Source of the DNA: Hyphomicrobiales bacterium
GTDB taxonomy: Bacteria > Pseudomonadota > Alphaproteobacteria > Rhizobiales > MH13
Length of the DNA: 64,000 nucleotides
NCBI GenBank assembly: GCA_017642935.1
Contig: JAEPOK010000003.1
Location: 245,182 to 309,181, forward strand
Direction of reading: 5' to 3'
Under the pieces are notes generated by a model that had not been told where the DNA came from, ran no database searches, and saw only the letters and a program-made list of their open reading frames with translations. Shown in pieces: positions 23,933 through 33,228 of the stretch. The translations under genes and the position numbers were made by a program. Numbering within the stretch: position 1 is the first letter of the stretch; each line of letters starts with the position of its first letter.

Positions 23933-25447
23933 CTACTGAAAAATGCCCATCATGGCGCTCATGTCATTGCCGTTGAGCAAGACTTGACCGCTTTGGGTGA
24001 GTTCCAAATCGAACTCCTTGACCGCTTGCCCGTCGCCATCGGTCGCATCGCGGCCCATTGCGGAAAGCACCGAAACGAAGGCCGCGCCTTCAGCTGCCTC
24101 TCCGCCCATTTGCTGGGCGAAAGCGATCATCTCTGGCAGGCCTGCAATCTGCAGGTTGAGATCAGCCGTGGCCTGTAGCGCTGCCTGCGGGTCGGGCTGA
24201 ACCGTACCCTCGGCAGCGACATAGCCGATCGGCGCCTCGACCAGGAAATCACGCAGCAACACCTCCACGTCCGAGCTCATGAGGATGCCCAAGAACTCCA
24301 TGGGGTCGATGTTTTGCAAATTGGCCACCGGATTGCCGACGCCAGCGCGGCGGCCTTTGGGGCCGAACAGTTCGGCATCACTGGGAGCCTCACCCAGATA
24401 GCCATAGATGCGATCGCTGAACGCCTCGATCGGCGCATCGACGGCAACCAAATCAAGCTGCGCGCGCGACGGGATGAGCTGCGCGAACTGCGGTGGGACA
24501 TCGCTGGTGCCGATGTCGCTCGCCTCCATGGCGATCTCAAGCCGCGCGGCCGGCTCATCCAAGTCGGTGGCGGCCAGGGTGACGCCCAGTTCGCCCAAAG
24601 ACCCGCTGACGTCTTCGATGGTGAAGGACAGCCCGTCGAGTCCCATTTCATAATCGGCATCACCGATCCATTTTGCGCCGGCATTGGCACGCAGCACATC
24701 GACGAACCCGATCAGAAATTCCTCGCTTTCAGGATCGAGGCCCTGAACGCGTTCTTGGAGTGCGGCGAATAGGTCCAGGCGTTGGCGCGCCGAGGAACCG
24801 CCCATTTCCAGCGAGTCCACCGCGATGAGCACCTCCTCCGACGGGATGTTGATCTGAAAACCAGCCAGTTGGGCGAAGGTCTCTGAGTCAAAGCTATGCT
24901 CACCAGCACCTGAGGGCTCGGTATCGACGGCCAGCTCGATATCATCGACCGTGATGGTGCCTTCCTCATCCTGGACCGTGATCCTGAAATCGGTGAGGCC
25001 CATGTCAGCCTGCATCGCCATGCTGTATTCCGGCGCAATGACAATCACATTGTCGTCGCTGGTGAAGGCGATGTCCGCGCGGTCGGAACTGTTGCGCGGG
25101 TTAGTCGCAACGATGGGCCCCGGGAAACGCCACTCGGCACGTTGCCAGCCATCATCCTGCGGTGTCACCTCCACGGCAAAGGCCGGGATGACAATGTCGG
25201 CGTCGCCATTGGCATCGATGGTGACCTGCGGGATCGTCAGATCGTAGGCATCGCCATTCGGCACAGCTTGGATATCGCTACCAAATTCGTAGCGAACATC
25301 CGGCGCGTTTTGGAACAAATAATCAAGGATCGCTGGAACGCGCGCTTCCAGCGCATCGGCGCCAGCCTGGTCAACGGACTGAGCGTTGGCGCCGGAGGCC
25401 AACAGCAGGCCAGTGGTGGAAAGAAGGGCGAAGGTGAGCGCGCGCAT
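23933..25447 (-). CDS. Large periplasmic protein of unknown function
   Basis: 504 residues with signal peptide MRALTFALLSTTGLLLASGANAQ. The remainder is mostly acidic and beta-rich with repeated LTIPQVTIDANGDADIVIPAF-like strands, and resembles the periplasmic lipid-interacting DUF945/DUF2125-type proteins only in general character. No catalytic motif is seen. ATG 25447 is used because it yields the signal peptide and has AGGATC upstream; the frame extends to 25555 without a better start. Confidence 0.75.
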   Translation of the reverse strand: MRALTFALLSTTGLLLASGANAQSVDQAGADALEARVPAILDYLFQNAPDVRYEFGSDIQAVPNGDAYDLTIPQVTIDANGDADIVIPAFAVEVTPQDDGWQRAEWRFPGPIVATNPRNSSDRADIAFTSDDNVIVIAPEYSMAMQADMGLTDFRITVQDEEGTITVDDIELAVDTEPSGAGEHSFDSETFAQLAGFQINIPSEEVLIAVDSLEMGGSSARQRLDLFAALQERVQGLDPESEEFLIGFVDVLRANAGAKWIGDADYEMGLDGLSFTIEDVSGSLGELGVTLAATDLDEPAARLEIAMEASDIGTSDVPPQFAQLIPSRAQLDLVAVDAPIEAFSDRIYGYLGEAPSDAELFGPKGRRAGVGNPVANLQNIDPMEFLGILMSSDVEVLLRDFLVEAPIGYVAAEGTVQPDPQAALQATADLNLQIAGLPEMIAFAQQMGGEAAEGAAFVSVLSAMGRDATDGDGQAVKEFDLELTQSGQVLLNGNDMSAMMGIFQ

Positions 25448-25707
25448 GGCAGATCCTATGGCAAGTCTTGTGGCAAATCCCGAAGGAGCGGATGTGAGCG
25501 TTGGAGCAATCAAACCGCCAAGTGCGGCGGCTGGCCAGCCTTTTTCGCATTTCACGTCACTTTGATGGCAGCCTTGGTTATCGCAGCGTTCATCACGCGG
25601 GTGTGACCGGGGTCACAGCTTGACGCAAGGCGGCTCAAGGCCCACCTCTTGCACCGAAACCAAGCCTTGGACCAACCTGTCCGGGGCATTTTGAGAAGGG
25701 CCCAACC

Positions 25708-26373
25708 ATGCTCAACCTTTTTGCATCGCTAACGAAGAAGACCGAGATGCCATCGCCAGGTGAAGCCTTGGAAGGGCGCGAGGCGCCGATCCCAACGGCT
25801 GAGACCCATTTCATCAACGGCAATCCGCTGTCTGGCCCCTACCCTGACGGTCACAAGGTTTTGGATGTCGGCCTCGGCTGTTTCTGGGGCGCTGAAAAAG
25901 CCTTCTGGTCGCTGCCAGGCGTTTATGTGACGGCTGTCGGCTATGCGGCCGGGTCCACGCCGAACCCGACCTATGAAGAGGTCTGCTCGGGCCGAACCGG
26001 CCATAATGAGGTGGTGCGCATCGTCTATGATCCGCAGGTCACAAGCCTGGAGACGCTCCTGAAGACCTTTTGGGAAGCGCACGATCCGACGCAGGGCATG
26101 CGCCAAGGCAATGATGTCGGCACGCAATATCGCTCGGGCATCTATCTCCCAGACGATGCCGATATCGCAACCGCGAAAGCATCCAAGGCGATGTATCAGG
26201 AGGCTTTGACCCAGGCTGGACGTGGCCAGATTACCACCGAAATCCGTGAGGCCGGACCGTTCTATTTTGCCGAGGACTACCACCAGCAATATTTGGCCAA
26301 GAACCCGAATGGCTATTGTGGCCTCGGCGGCACGGGCGTTTCCTGCCCGATCGGGGCCGGTGTTTCGGCCTAA
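25708..26373 (+). CDS. msrA: Peptide methionine sulfoxide reductase A
   Basis: 221 residues. The catalytic motif is [16 protein letters not shown], with the reactive Cys at about residue 58, followed by [27 protein letters not shown] and the [11 protein letters not shown] loop. C-terminal cysteines in [14 protein letters not shown] supply the resolving residues. It repairs the S-epimer of oxidised methionine with thioredoxin. It stands alone, with ATG 25708 after a GAAGGGCC site. Confidence 0.96.
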   Translation: MLNLFASLTKKTEMPSPGEALEGREAPIPTAETHFINGNPLSGPYPDGHKVLDVGLGCFWGAEKAFWSLPGVYVTAVGYAAGSTPNPTYEEVCSGRTGHNEVVRIVYDPQVTSLETLLKTFWEAHDPTQGMRQGNDVGTQYRSGIYLPDDADIATAKASKAMYQEALTQAGRGQITTEIREAGPFYFAEDYHQQYLAKNPNGYCGLGGTGVSCPIGAGVSA

Positions 26374-26379
26374 AGCGCT

Positions 26380-27336
26380 CTAGTTCGCAACAAGTACCTG
26401 GCTACACGCGGCCGGCAAATCGGAAAGCATCGTTTCCGGGCGCGGCCGGGCCGGCGTGTCGCTTGGCTGCCAAGGCTCAGGCCCAAGCCACCAGGCCAGC
26501 TCTTCACCACACCCGTCGCCAGCAGGCGGCGGGTTTTGGTTTTGGCACCCCACCATGCCATCCGGACAGGCGAGCCGAATATGAAAATGATAGTGATGGC
26601 CGTACCAGGGGCGCACCCGTCGCAGCCATGACCGGTCGGCGGTTGGGCTCTCCCAGGTGCAAAGCTGCTCTTTGATCGCCGGATGGACAAAGATGCGGGC
26701 GACGCGGTCATCGCTGGCCGCGCGGCGTATGATGCGCGCATGGTTCTCGCTCCACCGCTCGTTGCTGATGGTGCGCGTGCCATCCTGCAGCATGGAAATG
26801 GCCGAGATCTCTTCCCTCTCCTGCCGTGACAGGGTCCGGTCCGGCATTGGTGTGAGCCAGATGTCGGCATCCAAACCGATCTGATGGGACCGGTGACCGG
26901 TCAGCATGGGGCCGCCGCGCGGCTGGCTCATATCGCCGACCAAAAGCCCGTTCCAACCCTCGTCACGGCCAGCAACGGCAAGCTCCTGCAAATATTCCAC
27001 CAAAGCAGGATGGCCCCAATTGCGGTTGCGCGACAGGCGCATCGCCTGCCAGGCTGGACCATCGACCGCAAGCGGAACCGCGCCGGCCAGACAACCGCGC
27101 GCGTAGCCACCGATGGAACGCGCGGCCAACGGCGCTGGTGTCGGTTCACGACCAAACAGTTGGCGGGCGGGAGTGGTGTCGGTGACGGGCACCGGAAGAA
27201 CCGCTTCAGGCGCCCGGTCCGGACGCGCTGTCGGGTTGGGAACAGTTTGCGCAAACGCAAGGCCGGTGCTTAGCACGGCTGCCAAAGTGGCCACCAAAGA
27301 GGCTCTGAATGCGCGCCGTGAAGGTCGGATCGACAC
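26380..27336 (-). CDS. mepA: Penicillin-insensitive murein endopeptidase (MepA family)
   Basis: 318 residues. The signal peptide runs from about residue 1 to 30 (RRAFRASLVATLAAVLSTGLAFAQ). The peptidase M74 domain carries its Zn ligands in HRSHQIGLDADIW and WYGHHYHFHIRL. Paired cysteines (CLAGAVPL, CTWESP, CPDGMVGC) match the family's disulfides. It cuts D-Ala-meso-DAP cross-links in periplasmic peptidoglycan. The start is taken at GTG 27336, behind GGGAAG, since this gives the signal peptide; an ATG at 27381 is possible. Confidence 0.9.
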   Translation of the reverse strand: MSIRPSRRAFRASLVATLAAVLSTGLAFAQTVPNPTARPDRAPEAVLPVPVTDTTPARQLFGREPTPAPLAARSIGGYARGCLAGAVPLAVDGPAWQAMRLSRNRNWGHPALVEYLQELAVAGRDEGWNGLLVGDMSQPRGGPMLTGHRSHQIGLDADIWLTPMPDRTLSRQEREEISAISMLQDGTRTISNERWSENHARIIRRAASDDRVARIFVHPAIKEQLCTWESPTADRSWLRRVRPWYGHHYHFHIRLACPDGMVGCQNQNPPPAGDGCGEELAWWLGPEPWQPSDTPARPRPETMLSDLPAACSQVLVAN

Positions 27337-27464
27337 GGAATCACTTCCCTTTTCTTGGCCCCGCGCCGAAGCATGGACCATATTTGCGGGATCCGTCGAG
27401 AGGGCAGCAGGCTGAACCGCTGCTTGCACGACGGAAGAAGCCGAACGCGCGAAAGGCCGATGCC

Positions 27465-28127
27465 ATGATCAATGCCCTTTGCGATCGGAAATGGCTGCTG
27501 GCTCTGGCTTGTCTGGGTCTTTTGTTTGCGCTCGTCGGCTGCGCCACGCTGAGCCGTGAAGAATGTCTGCGCGGGGACTGGTACCAGATCGGGTTGCAGG
27601 ACGGGCAGCAGGGGCACCTGCTCTCAAGGTTGGACGATCACCGCCGCGCCTGCCGCGATACGCCGGCCATCATTGATGAAGATGCCTATCAAGCCGGCCG
27701 CAACATCGGCCTTCAATCCTACTGCACGCCGGTCTCCGGCTATCGGGTGGCGGCCAACGGTGATGCTTATGGCAATGTATGCCCTGTCGCCAGCGAGGTC
27801 AGCTTCTTGCAAGGCTATGTGTTGGGCGAGCAGGTGCATCGTGCGGAGCAGGATATCGACGAGGCTGAACGGCGTGTGCGAGATCTTCAATCCCGCTTGG
27901 ACGAGAAGCAGAAAGAAATCGAAGAGGCACAGGCGCGCGCGAACGCCGCTGAAGGGCGTGACGCCATCCGCCATGCCGAGCAAGTGTTATGGATCTTGCG
28001 CAATGAGGCCGATGATCTGCGCGCGGACCTTTACGATGTGCGGCTCGATGTGAGCCGCGCCCGAAGCGCCTTCCGCGATGTACAAGAGCGCACCAGCTGG
28101 CAATTGCAATCCTTGGTCGGCGAGTGA
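27465..28127 (+). CDS. DUF2799 family lipoprotein, copy 1
   Basis: 220 residues. The lipoprotein signal has its lipobox in ALVGC (Cys at about residue 26). The DUF2799 core follows: GDWYQIGLQDGQQGHL, LDDHRRAC, a DAYQAGRNIGLQSYC stretch and YGNVCP. A long coiled coil follows (about residues 130-220; EAERRVRDLQSRLDEKQKEIEEAQ). It is paralogous to the next gene. It is probably anchored in the outer membrane facing the periplasm; the function is unknown. Confidence 0.85.
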   Translation: MINALCDRKWLLALACLGLLFALVGCATLSREECLRGDWYQIGLQDGQQGHLLSRLDDHRRACRDTPAIIDEDAYQAGRNIGLQSYCTPVSGYRVAANGDAYGNVCPVASEVSFLQGYVLGEQVHRAEQDIDEAERRVRDLQSRLDEKQKEIEEAQARANAAEGRDAIRHAEQVLWILRNEADDLRADLYDVRLDVSRARSAFRDVQERTSWQLQSLVGE

Positions 28128-28252
28128 TGAAACTTGCCGGGTCACCATACGTCAACAATCCGTAAGGGCCGGTGTTGGTTCGTTCATGTTCGGTACAGGT
28201 TTGGGTCGCTATCCGATCGGTGCCAACAACAACTCCCATTGGACGAACTAAT

Positions 28253-28912
28253 ATGCGTAACCCTATTCTCCTCCTTCTCTCCAGTTTCGCTGGGCTTCTG
28301 TTTCTCGCCGGATGCGCCACTCTAACTGAAGAGCAGTGCGTCGCCGGCGATTGGCACCAGCTCGGCGTGGGTGATGGCCAATACGGACATCACGCTTCGC
28401 GGCTCGATGACCATCGCTATGCCTGCCGCAACACATCCGCTGTAGTCGATGAAGCGGCATATTTCGCCGGTCGTGATGTTGGGTTGCGGACCTATTGCAC
28501 GGCGCAGAATGGATTTAGCCTTGGGTCATCGGGACGCGGTGACGCGAGCGTATGTCCCGCTGAGTTGGCGGCCGATTTTCAGCAGGCCAATGCGCTTGGC
28601 CGGGATGTCCATGTCGCCGAGCAAGAGGTTGCCGAGGCCGAACAAGAAGTGCGCAATCTGGAAAGCCGATTGAGGAACAAAGAGACCGAACTCACGTCAA
28701 ATCTCCAAGTCATCGAGGCGGCAACGCGTCGGCGGCCTGAGGCGGATGTCAGCGTCCCGCGCGGAGAAAATCGGATTTTGCGCCGCGATATCCGACTCAT
28801 TCGTGAAGATTTTCTGCTTGCGCGTCTCGCCGTCGAGAACGCACGCGACCGGCTGGCAGACGTTCGCAATCGAACCAGCCTCCAAATGCAACTGCTCACC
28901 AGCGACAGCTAA
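28253..28912 (+). CDS. DUF2799 family lipoprotein, copy 2
   Basis: 219 residues laid out like the preceding gene. The lipobox is FLAGC (about residue 21), followed by the core GDWHQLGVGDGQYGHHASRLDDH, a RDVGLRTYC segment and ASVCP, then a coiled coil (AEQEVAEAEQEVRNLESRLRNKETEL). The shared order and spacing show an old tandem duplication; the two are clearly diverged. ATG 28253 lacks a strong Shine-Dalgarno sequence. Codon use matches its neighbours. Confidence 0.85.
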   Translation: MRNPILLLLSSFAGLLFLAGCATLTEEQCVAGDWHQLGVGDGQYGHHASRLDDHRYACRNTSAVVDEAAYFAGRDVGLRTYCTAQNGFSLGSSGRGDASVCPAELAADFQQANALGRDVHVAEQEVAEAEQEVRNLESRLRNKETELTSNLQVIEAATRRRPEADVSVPRGENRILRRDIRLIREDFLLARLAVENARDRLADVRNRTSLQMQLLTSDS

Positions 28913-28942
28913 CCACGCTTGCCCCGCAGATGCAGCAGCCCG

Positions 28943-30055
28943 TCACACGGCGGGCTGTTCGCGCGTTGCGCAGTGGATGCCGCCACCCACTTCACCAAGC
29001 GCATCGACATTGAGCATGACGATCTCTCGCCCTGGGTAGGCGCGGGCAAGCGCGTTTTCAGCTTCCATATCGGTGTCGCGGTCGCCGAACTGCGCGGCGA
29101 TTATCGCGCCGTTGCACACATAATAGTTCACGTAGGAGGCGACGAAATCATCCGAGCGGACGCGCACACGCTGCGGTTCGACAATGACGGTAAGGTTGAG
29201 CGGTCGGCCGGCGGCGTCATTGGCCCCTGCAAGCACGTCGAAGGTCTCGTGCGCGGCTTCGTTCCATAGGTCGTCAGGATCGTATTCGGCGGGCAATTGG
29301 ATGATGACTTCGCCTGGCGCGGTGAAACGCGCGAGGCTGTCAATGTGATAGTCGGTGATGTCTTCACCGGCGATACCCGGCGCCCAGATCAATTCCACCG
29401 CGCCATAGGCCTCTTTGAGCAAGGCGGCGACTTCAGCTTTCGATTGGCGATTGCGGTTTGGGTTCACCCAAGAACTTTCATGGGCGATGAGCGTCGCCTC
29501 GCCATCGGTTTCAACGCCGCCCGGCTCGCCGATCAATCCGTTATCGAGCAACGGCAGGCCCATGCGGTCTGCGACGCGCGCAGCGATCTGACCGTCTTCC
29601 GTGTGTATCTGCTTGCCGCCCCAGCCGTTGAAGTTCAATTGGCGGATCGCCAGGCCGCCCTGCCCATCGACCACAAAAAGCGGGCCGGAATCGCGTGCCC
29701 AAAGGTCTTCTGTCGGGATTGGCCAAATCTCCACCTGGTCGGACAACAGACGACGAGTGGCGCGTTCATGCTCGTGGGCCATCAGCACGACAACCGGCTC
29801 AAAATCGACGATCGCATTGGCGATGCGCGCAATGGTGTCCTGTAAATGGTCGAGAAAATCGCGCTCCGGATGGACCTGCCGGCTCACCGGCCATTGCATG
29901 AACGTGCGCTCGTGGCGCAGCGCTTCATCGGGCACATAGAACCCAGGCGGACGCGTCACGCCAGGCCCCATGGCCTGGGACGGCTTGGCACGGCTAGCAA
30001 TCAATGTGGCGCCCACTCCAGCGAGCACGGCACGGCGACTGACCCTATTGCGCAT
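28943..30055 (-). CDS. Agmatine deiminase / peptidyl-arginine deiminase family protein, Tat-exported
   Basis: 370 residues. A twin-arginine signal (VSRRAVLAGVGATLIASRA) precedes a guanidine-group-modifying domain. Conserved parts are WPIPTEDLWARDSGP, FNGWGG, GEPGGVETDG, the His-Asp pair in DYHIDSLARF and the nucleophilic Cys in EVGGGIHCATREQP. Cytoplasmic agmatine deiminases lack a signal, so this is a periplasmic form acting on agmatine or a related guanidino compound. ATG 30055 overlaps the 3' end of the upstream LysR gene by 11 bp, so translation is coupled. Confidence 0.88.
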   Translation of the reverse strand: MRNRVSRRAVLAGVGATLIASRAKPSQAMGPGVTRPPGFYVPDEALRHERTFMQWPVSRQVHPERDFLDHLQDTIARIANAIVDFEPVVVLMAHEHERATRRLLSDQVEIWPIPTEDLWARDSGPLFVVDGQGGLAIRQLNFNGWGGKQIHTEDGQIAARVADRMGLPLLDNGLIGEPGGVETDGEATLIAHESSWVNPNRNRQSKAEVAALLKEAYGAVELIWAPGIAGEDITDYHIDSLARFTAPGEVIIQLPAEYDPDDLWNEAAHETFDVLAGANDAAGRPLNLTVIVEPQRVRVRSDDFVASYVNYYVCNGAIIAAQFGDRDTDMEAENALARAYPGREIVMLNVDALGEVGGGIHCATREQPAV

Positions 30056-30938
30056 AGGACGCGAAACATTCACGCACCTGCGCGGCGGCGGCTTCAACCG
30101 GGGGCGAGGCGTCTTCCCGCACCATCAAGCCAAGCGCGCAATCGGGCAAGGAGGGCAGCCCGCAGGCCGCTTTTGCTTCAACGATCCGACCTGTGATGTG
30201 CGAGCGAGAGAGAGGCGCAATCGCCAGATCGGCCAGGACGGCAGCGCGCTGCCCGGAAATGTTGGAGCTCTGAAAGGCGATCCGATAATCCCAGCCACTG
30301 CGGTCCAGCGCCTCCAGCGAACCTTTGCGCCAAAGGCATCCTTCCTCCCACATCGAGACAGGAAGCGGGCGCTGTTCGACAGCGACACCGCCGGCCAGAC
30401 ACGCCCACACCAACGGTTCTCGATGGACAACTTCAGCGATGCCATCGGTCTTAAATCCAGATTCGCAGGTGACAACAGCCAGATCCAGTTCGCCACGTTC
30501 CACGCCGTCAATCAGACGAGAGGTACCGTCGACCGTCACGCTGAGAAGAATACCCGGGAAGGTCTCGGCGAATCGACAGAGCATGCTTGGAAGAAACCGT
30601 TCCACCACATCGTCGGGTGCCCCCAGATGGACCTCGCCGACCAAGTTGGGTTCAACAAAGCGCGCCATCATTTCCCGGTTCAGCGCCAGCAGCCGGCGGC
30701 CATGCTGAAGCAGCGCTTCGCCATCACGGGTCAAGCTGACCGAGCGGCTGTCACGCACAAAGAGTGTGGCGCCAACGATCTCTTCCATCTTCTTGACCTG
30801 CATGGAAACCGCGGACGGCGTTCGCCCCAAGCGATCGGCCGCAGCGGAAAAATTGCCGGTTTCGGCGATCGCGACCAAGGTCCGAAGTAGGTCCAGCTCC
30901 AAAAGCGGGCCGGGCTGCACGGTGGTGGAGATGTTCAT
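30045..30938 (-). CDS. LysR-family transcriptional regulator
   Basis: 297 residues. The winged helix spans about residues 12-72 (LLRTLVAIAETGNFSAAADRLGRTPSAVSMQVKKMEE). The LysR substrate-binding domain follows from about 97 (GEVHLGAPDDVVERFLP, GELDLAVVTCESG). Unusually for the family, it is co-directional with and overlaps its likely target, the exported deiminase downstream, rather than being divergent. A DUF1127 gene lies on the other side. The inducer is unknown. Confidence 0.9.
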   Translation of the reverse strand: MNISTTVQPGPLLELDLLRTLVAIAETGNFSAAADRLGRTPSAVSMQVKKMEEIVGATLFVRDSRSVSLTRDGEALLQHGRRLLALNREMMARFVEPNLVGEVHLGAPDDVVERFLPSMLCRFAETFPGILLSVTVDGTSRLIDGVERGELDLAVVTCESGFKTDGIAEVVHREPLVWACLAGGVAVEQRPLPVSMWEEGCLWRKGSLEALDRSGWDYRIAFQSSNISGQRAAVLADLAIAPLSRSHITGRIVEAKAACGLPSLPDCALGLMVREDASPPVEAAAAQVRECFASYAQ

Positions 30939-31116
30939 GAGCGGAGATCCCTGACCAAAATGCTCTTCAATATTTTCTGACAGTTACGTTCAAAACTATT
31001 CGTTTGATTGAAACATGATCGAAGCGCATTGTCCATCTTGAGACTTTCGCGAAGCCTCCTCACTGACACCGGGCCGATCCCCTCACCGGCCCAAAGTCTG
31101 TTCAATGGAGACAACA

Positions 31117-31404
31117 ATGACCGTTCGACACACCACCAATGCCCCCTTGAGCTTGGGCGCTTTCGTGCACAACGCTCTCAGTGCCGCAGCCCATGCTGTC
31201 ACATCAGTGTGGTTCGCGGCGGAAGACCTCTATGCACGTGTCCAGTATCGGCGCGGCATCCGTGAGATGCTGGAACTTGATGACCATATGCTCTGCGATA
31301 TGGGCGTGACGCGCGGCGATGTTCTGCGCGCCTCCAATCTGCCGTTGCACGAAAGCGCCGGCGAAGAGCTTAGACGGATCAGCCGCTCGCACATGCTGCG
31401 CTAG
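31117..31404 (+). CDS. DUF1127 domain protein
   Basis: 95 residues. The C-terminal DUF1127 motif is RRGIREMLELDDHMLCDMGVTRGDV (about residues 46-70), an arginine-rich helix followed by the conserved DMGV. The N-terminal half is specific to this protein. ATG 31117 is 6 nt from GGAG and preferred over ATG 31105. In alphaproteobacteria, DUF1127 proteins affect RNA maturation and phosphate or carbon metabolism; no specific role can be read here. A strong terminator follows. Confidence 0.88.
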   Translation: MTVRHTTNAPLSLGAFVHNALSAAAHAVTSVWFAAEDLYARVQYRRGIREMLELDDHMLCDMGVTRGDVLRASNLPLHESAGEELRRISRSHMLR

Positions 31405-31468
31405 CCGCAAGCGCTCATCCTCCCGGAATGACTGGATGTTGGTCCTTCCCTGTACCTGCCTTCAGTCT

Positions 31469-31506
31469 GGCCTGGGCGCTTCAGCGAGCGTCCAGGCCGT
31501 TTGTTT
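31469..31506 (+). terminator. Intrinsic terminator after the DUF1127 gene
   Basis: Stem GGCCTGGgCGC / GCGtCCAGGCC with a small loop, followed by GTTTGTTT. It ends the plus-strand transcript just before the convergent dadA-type gene (stop at 31518). Confidence 0.75.
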
Positions 31507-31517
31507 AGGATTGGGGA

Positions 31518-32822
31518 CTAGGCAAGGACTTCCTGCAGCACGTTCTCGGCCACCATTTCGGCCGTGCCGGCCGACATGGTCCAGCCAAGATGGCCGTGGC
31601 CGCAATGGTAGTGCACGCCTGGCGCTTTGCCCTTTTTCAGGCGCGGCATCATGTCCGGCATCATTGGGCGCAAGCCGGCCCAAGGCACAACGTGCTCGGT
31701 GGGCATGTTCGGGAACAGCGCGTGACACCACTCCACCAGCGGACGAATGCGGTCGGCGCGAATGTCGCGGTTGAAGCCATTGAACTCGGCAGTGCCGGCA
31801 ACACGGAACCGGTCCTTGCCAAGGCGGGAGGTGACGATCTTTGCGTCGTCATCGACAAAGTTCATCCAAGGCGCAGCCGCCTGGGCCGCCTCATCTTTCA
31901 GCTCCACAGTGATCGAATAGCCCTTGACCGGATAGACATTCACGCGGTCGCCAAGCTGCGCGCCGAAGGCCCGAGAGCCAACGCCGGCGGCCACGACAAT
32001 CTGGTCGAACCGTTCGGTTGAAGTCTCACCATCCTTGGCGTAGCGCACGGCGATGCCGTTGCCGGCTGACACCCGCTCAACATCGACATCCTGTTCAAAG
32101 CGCACGCCCATCCGCTTGGCCGCTTCAGCCAGGCCGACGGTGAACTTGTGAATGTCGCCGGTGGTGTCAGACGGCGTGAAAAACGCGCCTTTGAAGTCAC
32201 CGGATAGGTTAGGCTCTATCTGCTTGGCCTCATCCACCGAGATCTCACGGCGATCCAGCCCAGCCCGATCAAGCAGCGCGTTCACGCCACGCGCATGCTT
32301 GGTGGCCTTGTCGGTCTTGTAGATGTGCAGAATGCCACGCTTCTCATGATTGAAGTCGATGCCCTCGGCCGCAGCCCAGTCAAACAGGTTCTTGCGCGCC
32401 AGGATGCCGATCTCGGCGGAGCGCACCGTGTTGGCCTCATAGTTGCGCATAGCCGCCATGAACTCGGCGACCCACGAGTATTTGTGCCAGCTCGGCGTCA
32501 TGTTGAAGAGCAGCGGCGCATCGGCCGCGAACATCCATTTGATGCCCTTGATGATGTTCGAGGGATGATTCCAAACTTCGGCGTTGGAGGCCGAAAGCTG
32601 ACCACCATTGGCGAAGCTGGTTTCCATGGCCGGATAGCGGTGGCGATCAAACACCGTCACCTGCAGGCCGCGTTTGGCCAGCGCATAGGCTACAGTGACG
32701 CCGGTGATTCCAGCGCCGATGACGGCAACGCTGCGCGCGCCGGATTTGGACAGCACGCAGGGGACGTTACCGGCGAGCGTCGTGGCATTTTTTAGCTGGT
32801 CTGAGGTGGTGGGTGCGTTCAT
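31518..32822 (-). CDS. dadA: D-amino-acid dehydrogenase (DadA-type FAD oxidoreductase) under glycine riboswitch
   Basis: 434-residue flavoprotein with VAVIGAGITGVTVAYALAKRG (about residues 31-51), FANGGQLSASNAEVWN and the C-terminal GHGHLGWTMSAGTAEMV typical of DadA. The substrate is a D- or achiral amino acid, with oxidative deamination to the 2-oxo acid. The gene follows a tandem glycine riboswitch, so glycine oxidation to glyoxylate is a reasonable proposal. ATG 32822 sits behind AGGAGG. It is a different subfamily from the HypO-like protein at 7.8 kb. Confidence 0.9.
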   Translation of the reverse strand: MNAPTTSDQLKNATTLAGNVPCVLSKSGARSVAVIGAGITGVTVAYALAKRGLQVTVFDRHRYPAMETSFANGGQLSASNAEVWNHPSNIIKGIKWMFAADAPLLFNMTPSWHKYSWVAEFMAAMRNYEANTVRSAEIGILARKNLFDWAAAEGIDFNHEKRGILHIYKTDKATKHARGVNALLDRAGLDRREISVDEAKQIEPNLSGDFKGAFFTPSDTTGDIHKFTVGLAEAAKRMGVRFEQDVDVERVSAGNGIAVRYAKDGETSTERFDQIVVAAGVGSRAFGAQLGDRVNVYPVKGYSITVELKDEAAQAAAPWMNFVDDDAKIVTSRLGKDRFRVAGTAEFNGFNRDIRADRIRPLVEWCHALFPNMPTEHVVPWAGLRPMMPDMMPRLKKGKAPGVHYHCGHGHLGWTMSAGTAEMVAENVLQEVLA

Positions 32823-32879
32823 CAAGCAAGGCCTCCTAAGGTTCAGGACGTGAGTGACCGCCTGGCGCTAGTCCGTTGC

Positions 32880-33117
32880 GCCGAACGGTCCCCATCTGTC
32901 CTCGAACCTGAGAGTTTCGTCGCTTCATCCCCTGTTGTGGGCCCGCATCGTGCGATCCGATGCGATGATGAGCGGCGTTGCTCCTTCGGTGGATCACCCG
33001 CAGATGATCACTCTCCAGATTGCCTTGTCGCGATACGGTCCTTTCGCCTGAAAGATTCCGGGGAGGTTGCTTCTTCGGCCCCATCGACATGTGCGTCGAT
33101 GACGTCTCCCGTACCGC
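32880..33117 (-). promoter_or_regulatory. Tandem glycine riboswitch
   Basis: Read on the minus strand, aptamer 1 (about 33117-33010) runs from CGGGAGACG through GGGGCCGAAGAAGCAACCTC and AATCTTTCAGGCGAAAGGACC to TCTGGAGAG. Aptamer 2 (about 33009-32880) repeats the pattern with CCACCGAAGGAGCAACGCC, AACTCTCAGGTTCGAGGACAG and ATGGGGACC. These are the conserved cores of the two cooperative glycine aptamers. The remaining 58 bp to the dadA ATG, including AGGAGG, would be the expression platform. With the upstream flank to 33228 this fills the 400-bp gap. Confidence 0.93.
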
Positions 33118-33228
33118 AAGGTAGTGGGTGATCTTGTGCCACGAATCGCGCCCTGCGACAAGATGGCTCAAACGTGCGCCATGCTCAAAGTGTGTGCACA
33201 AACGCGTGATGGGCCATGAGTCTGCCGC

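Noticed and set aside
32850..33131. 93-residue plus-strand frame in the dadA upstream gap
   Set aside because: The stretch is the tandem glycine riboswitch; the frame is accidental.
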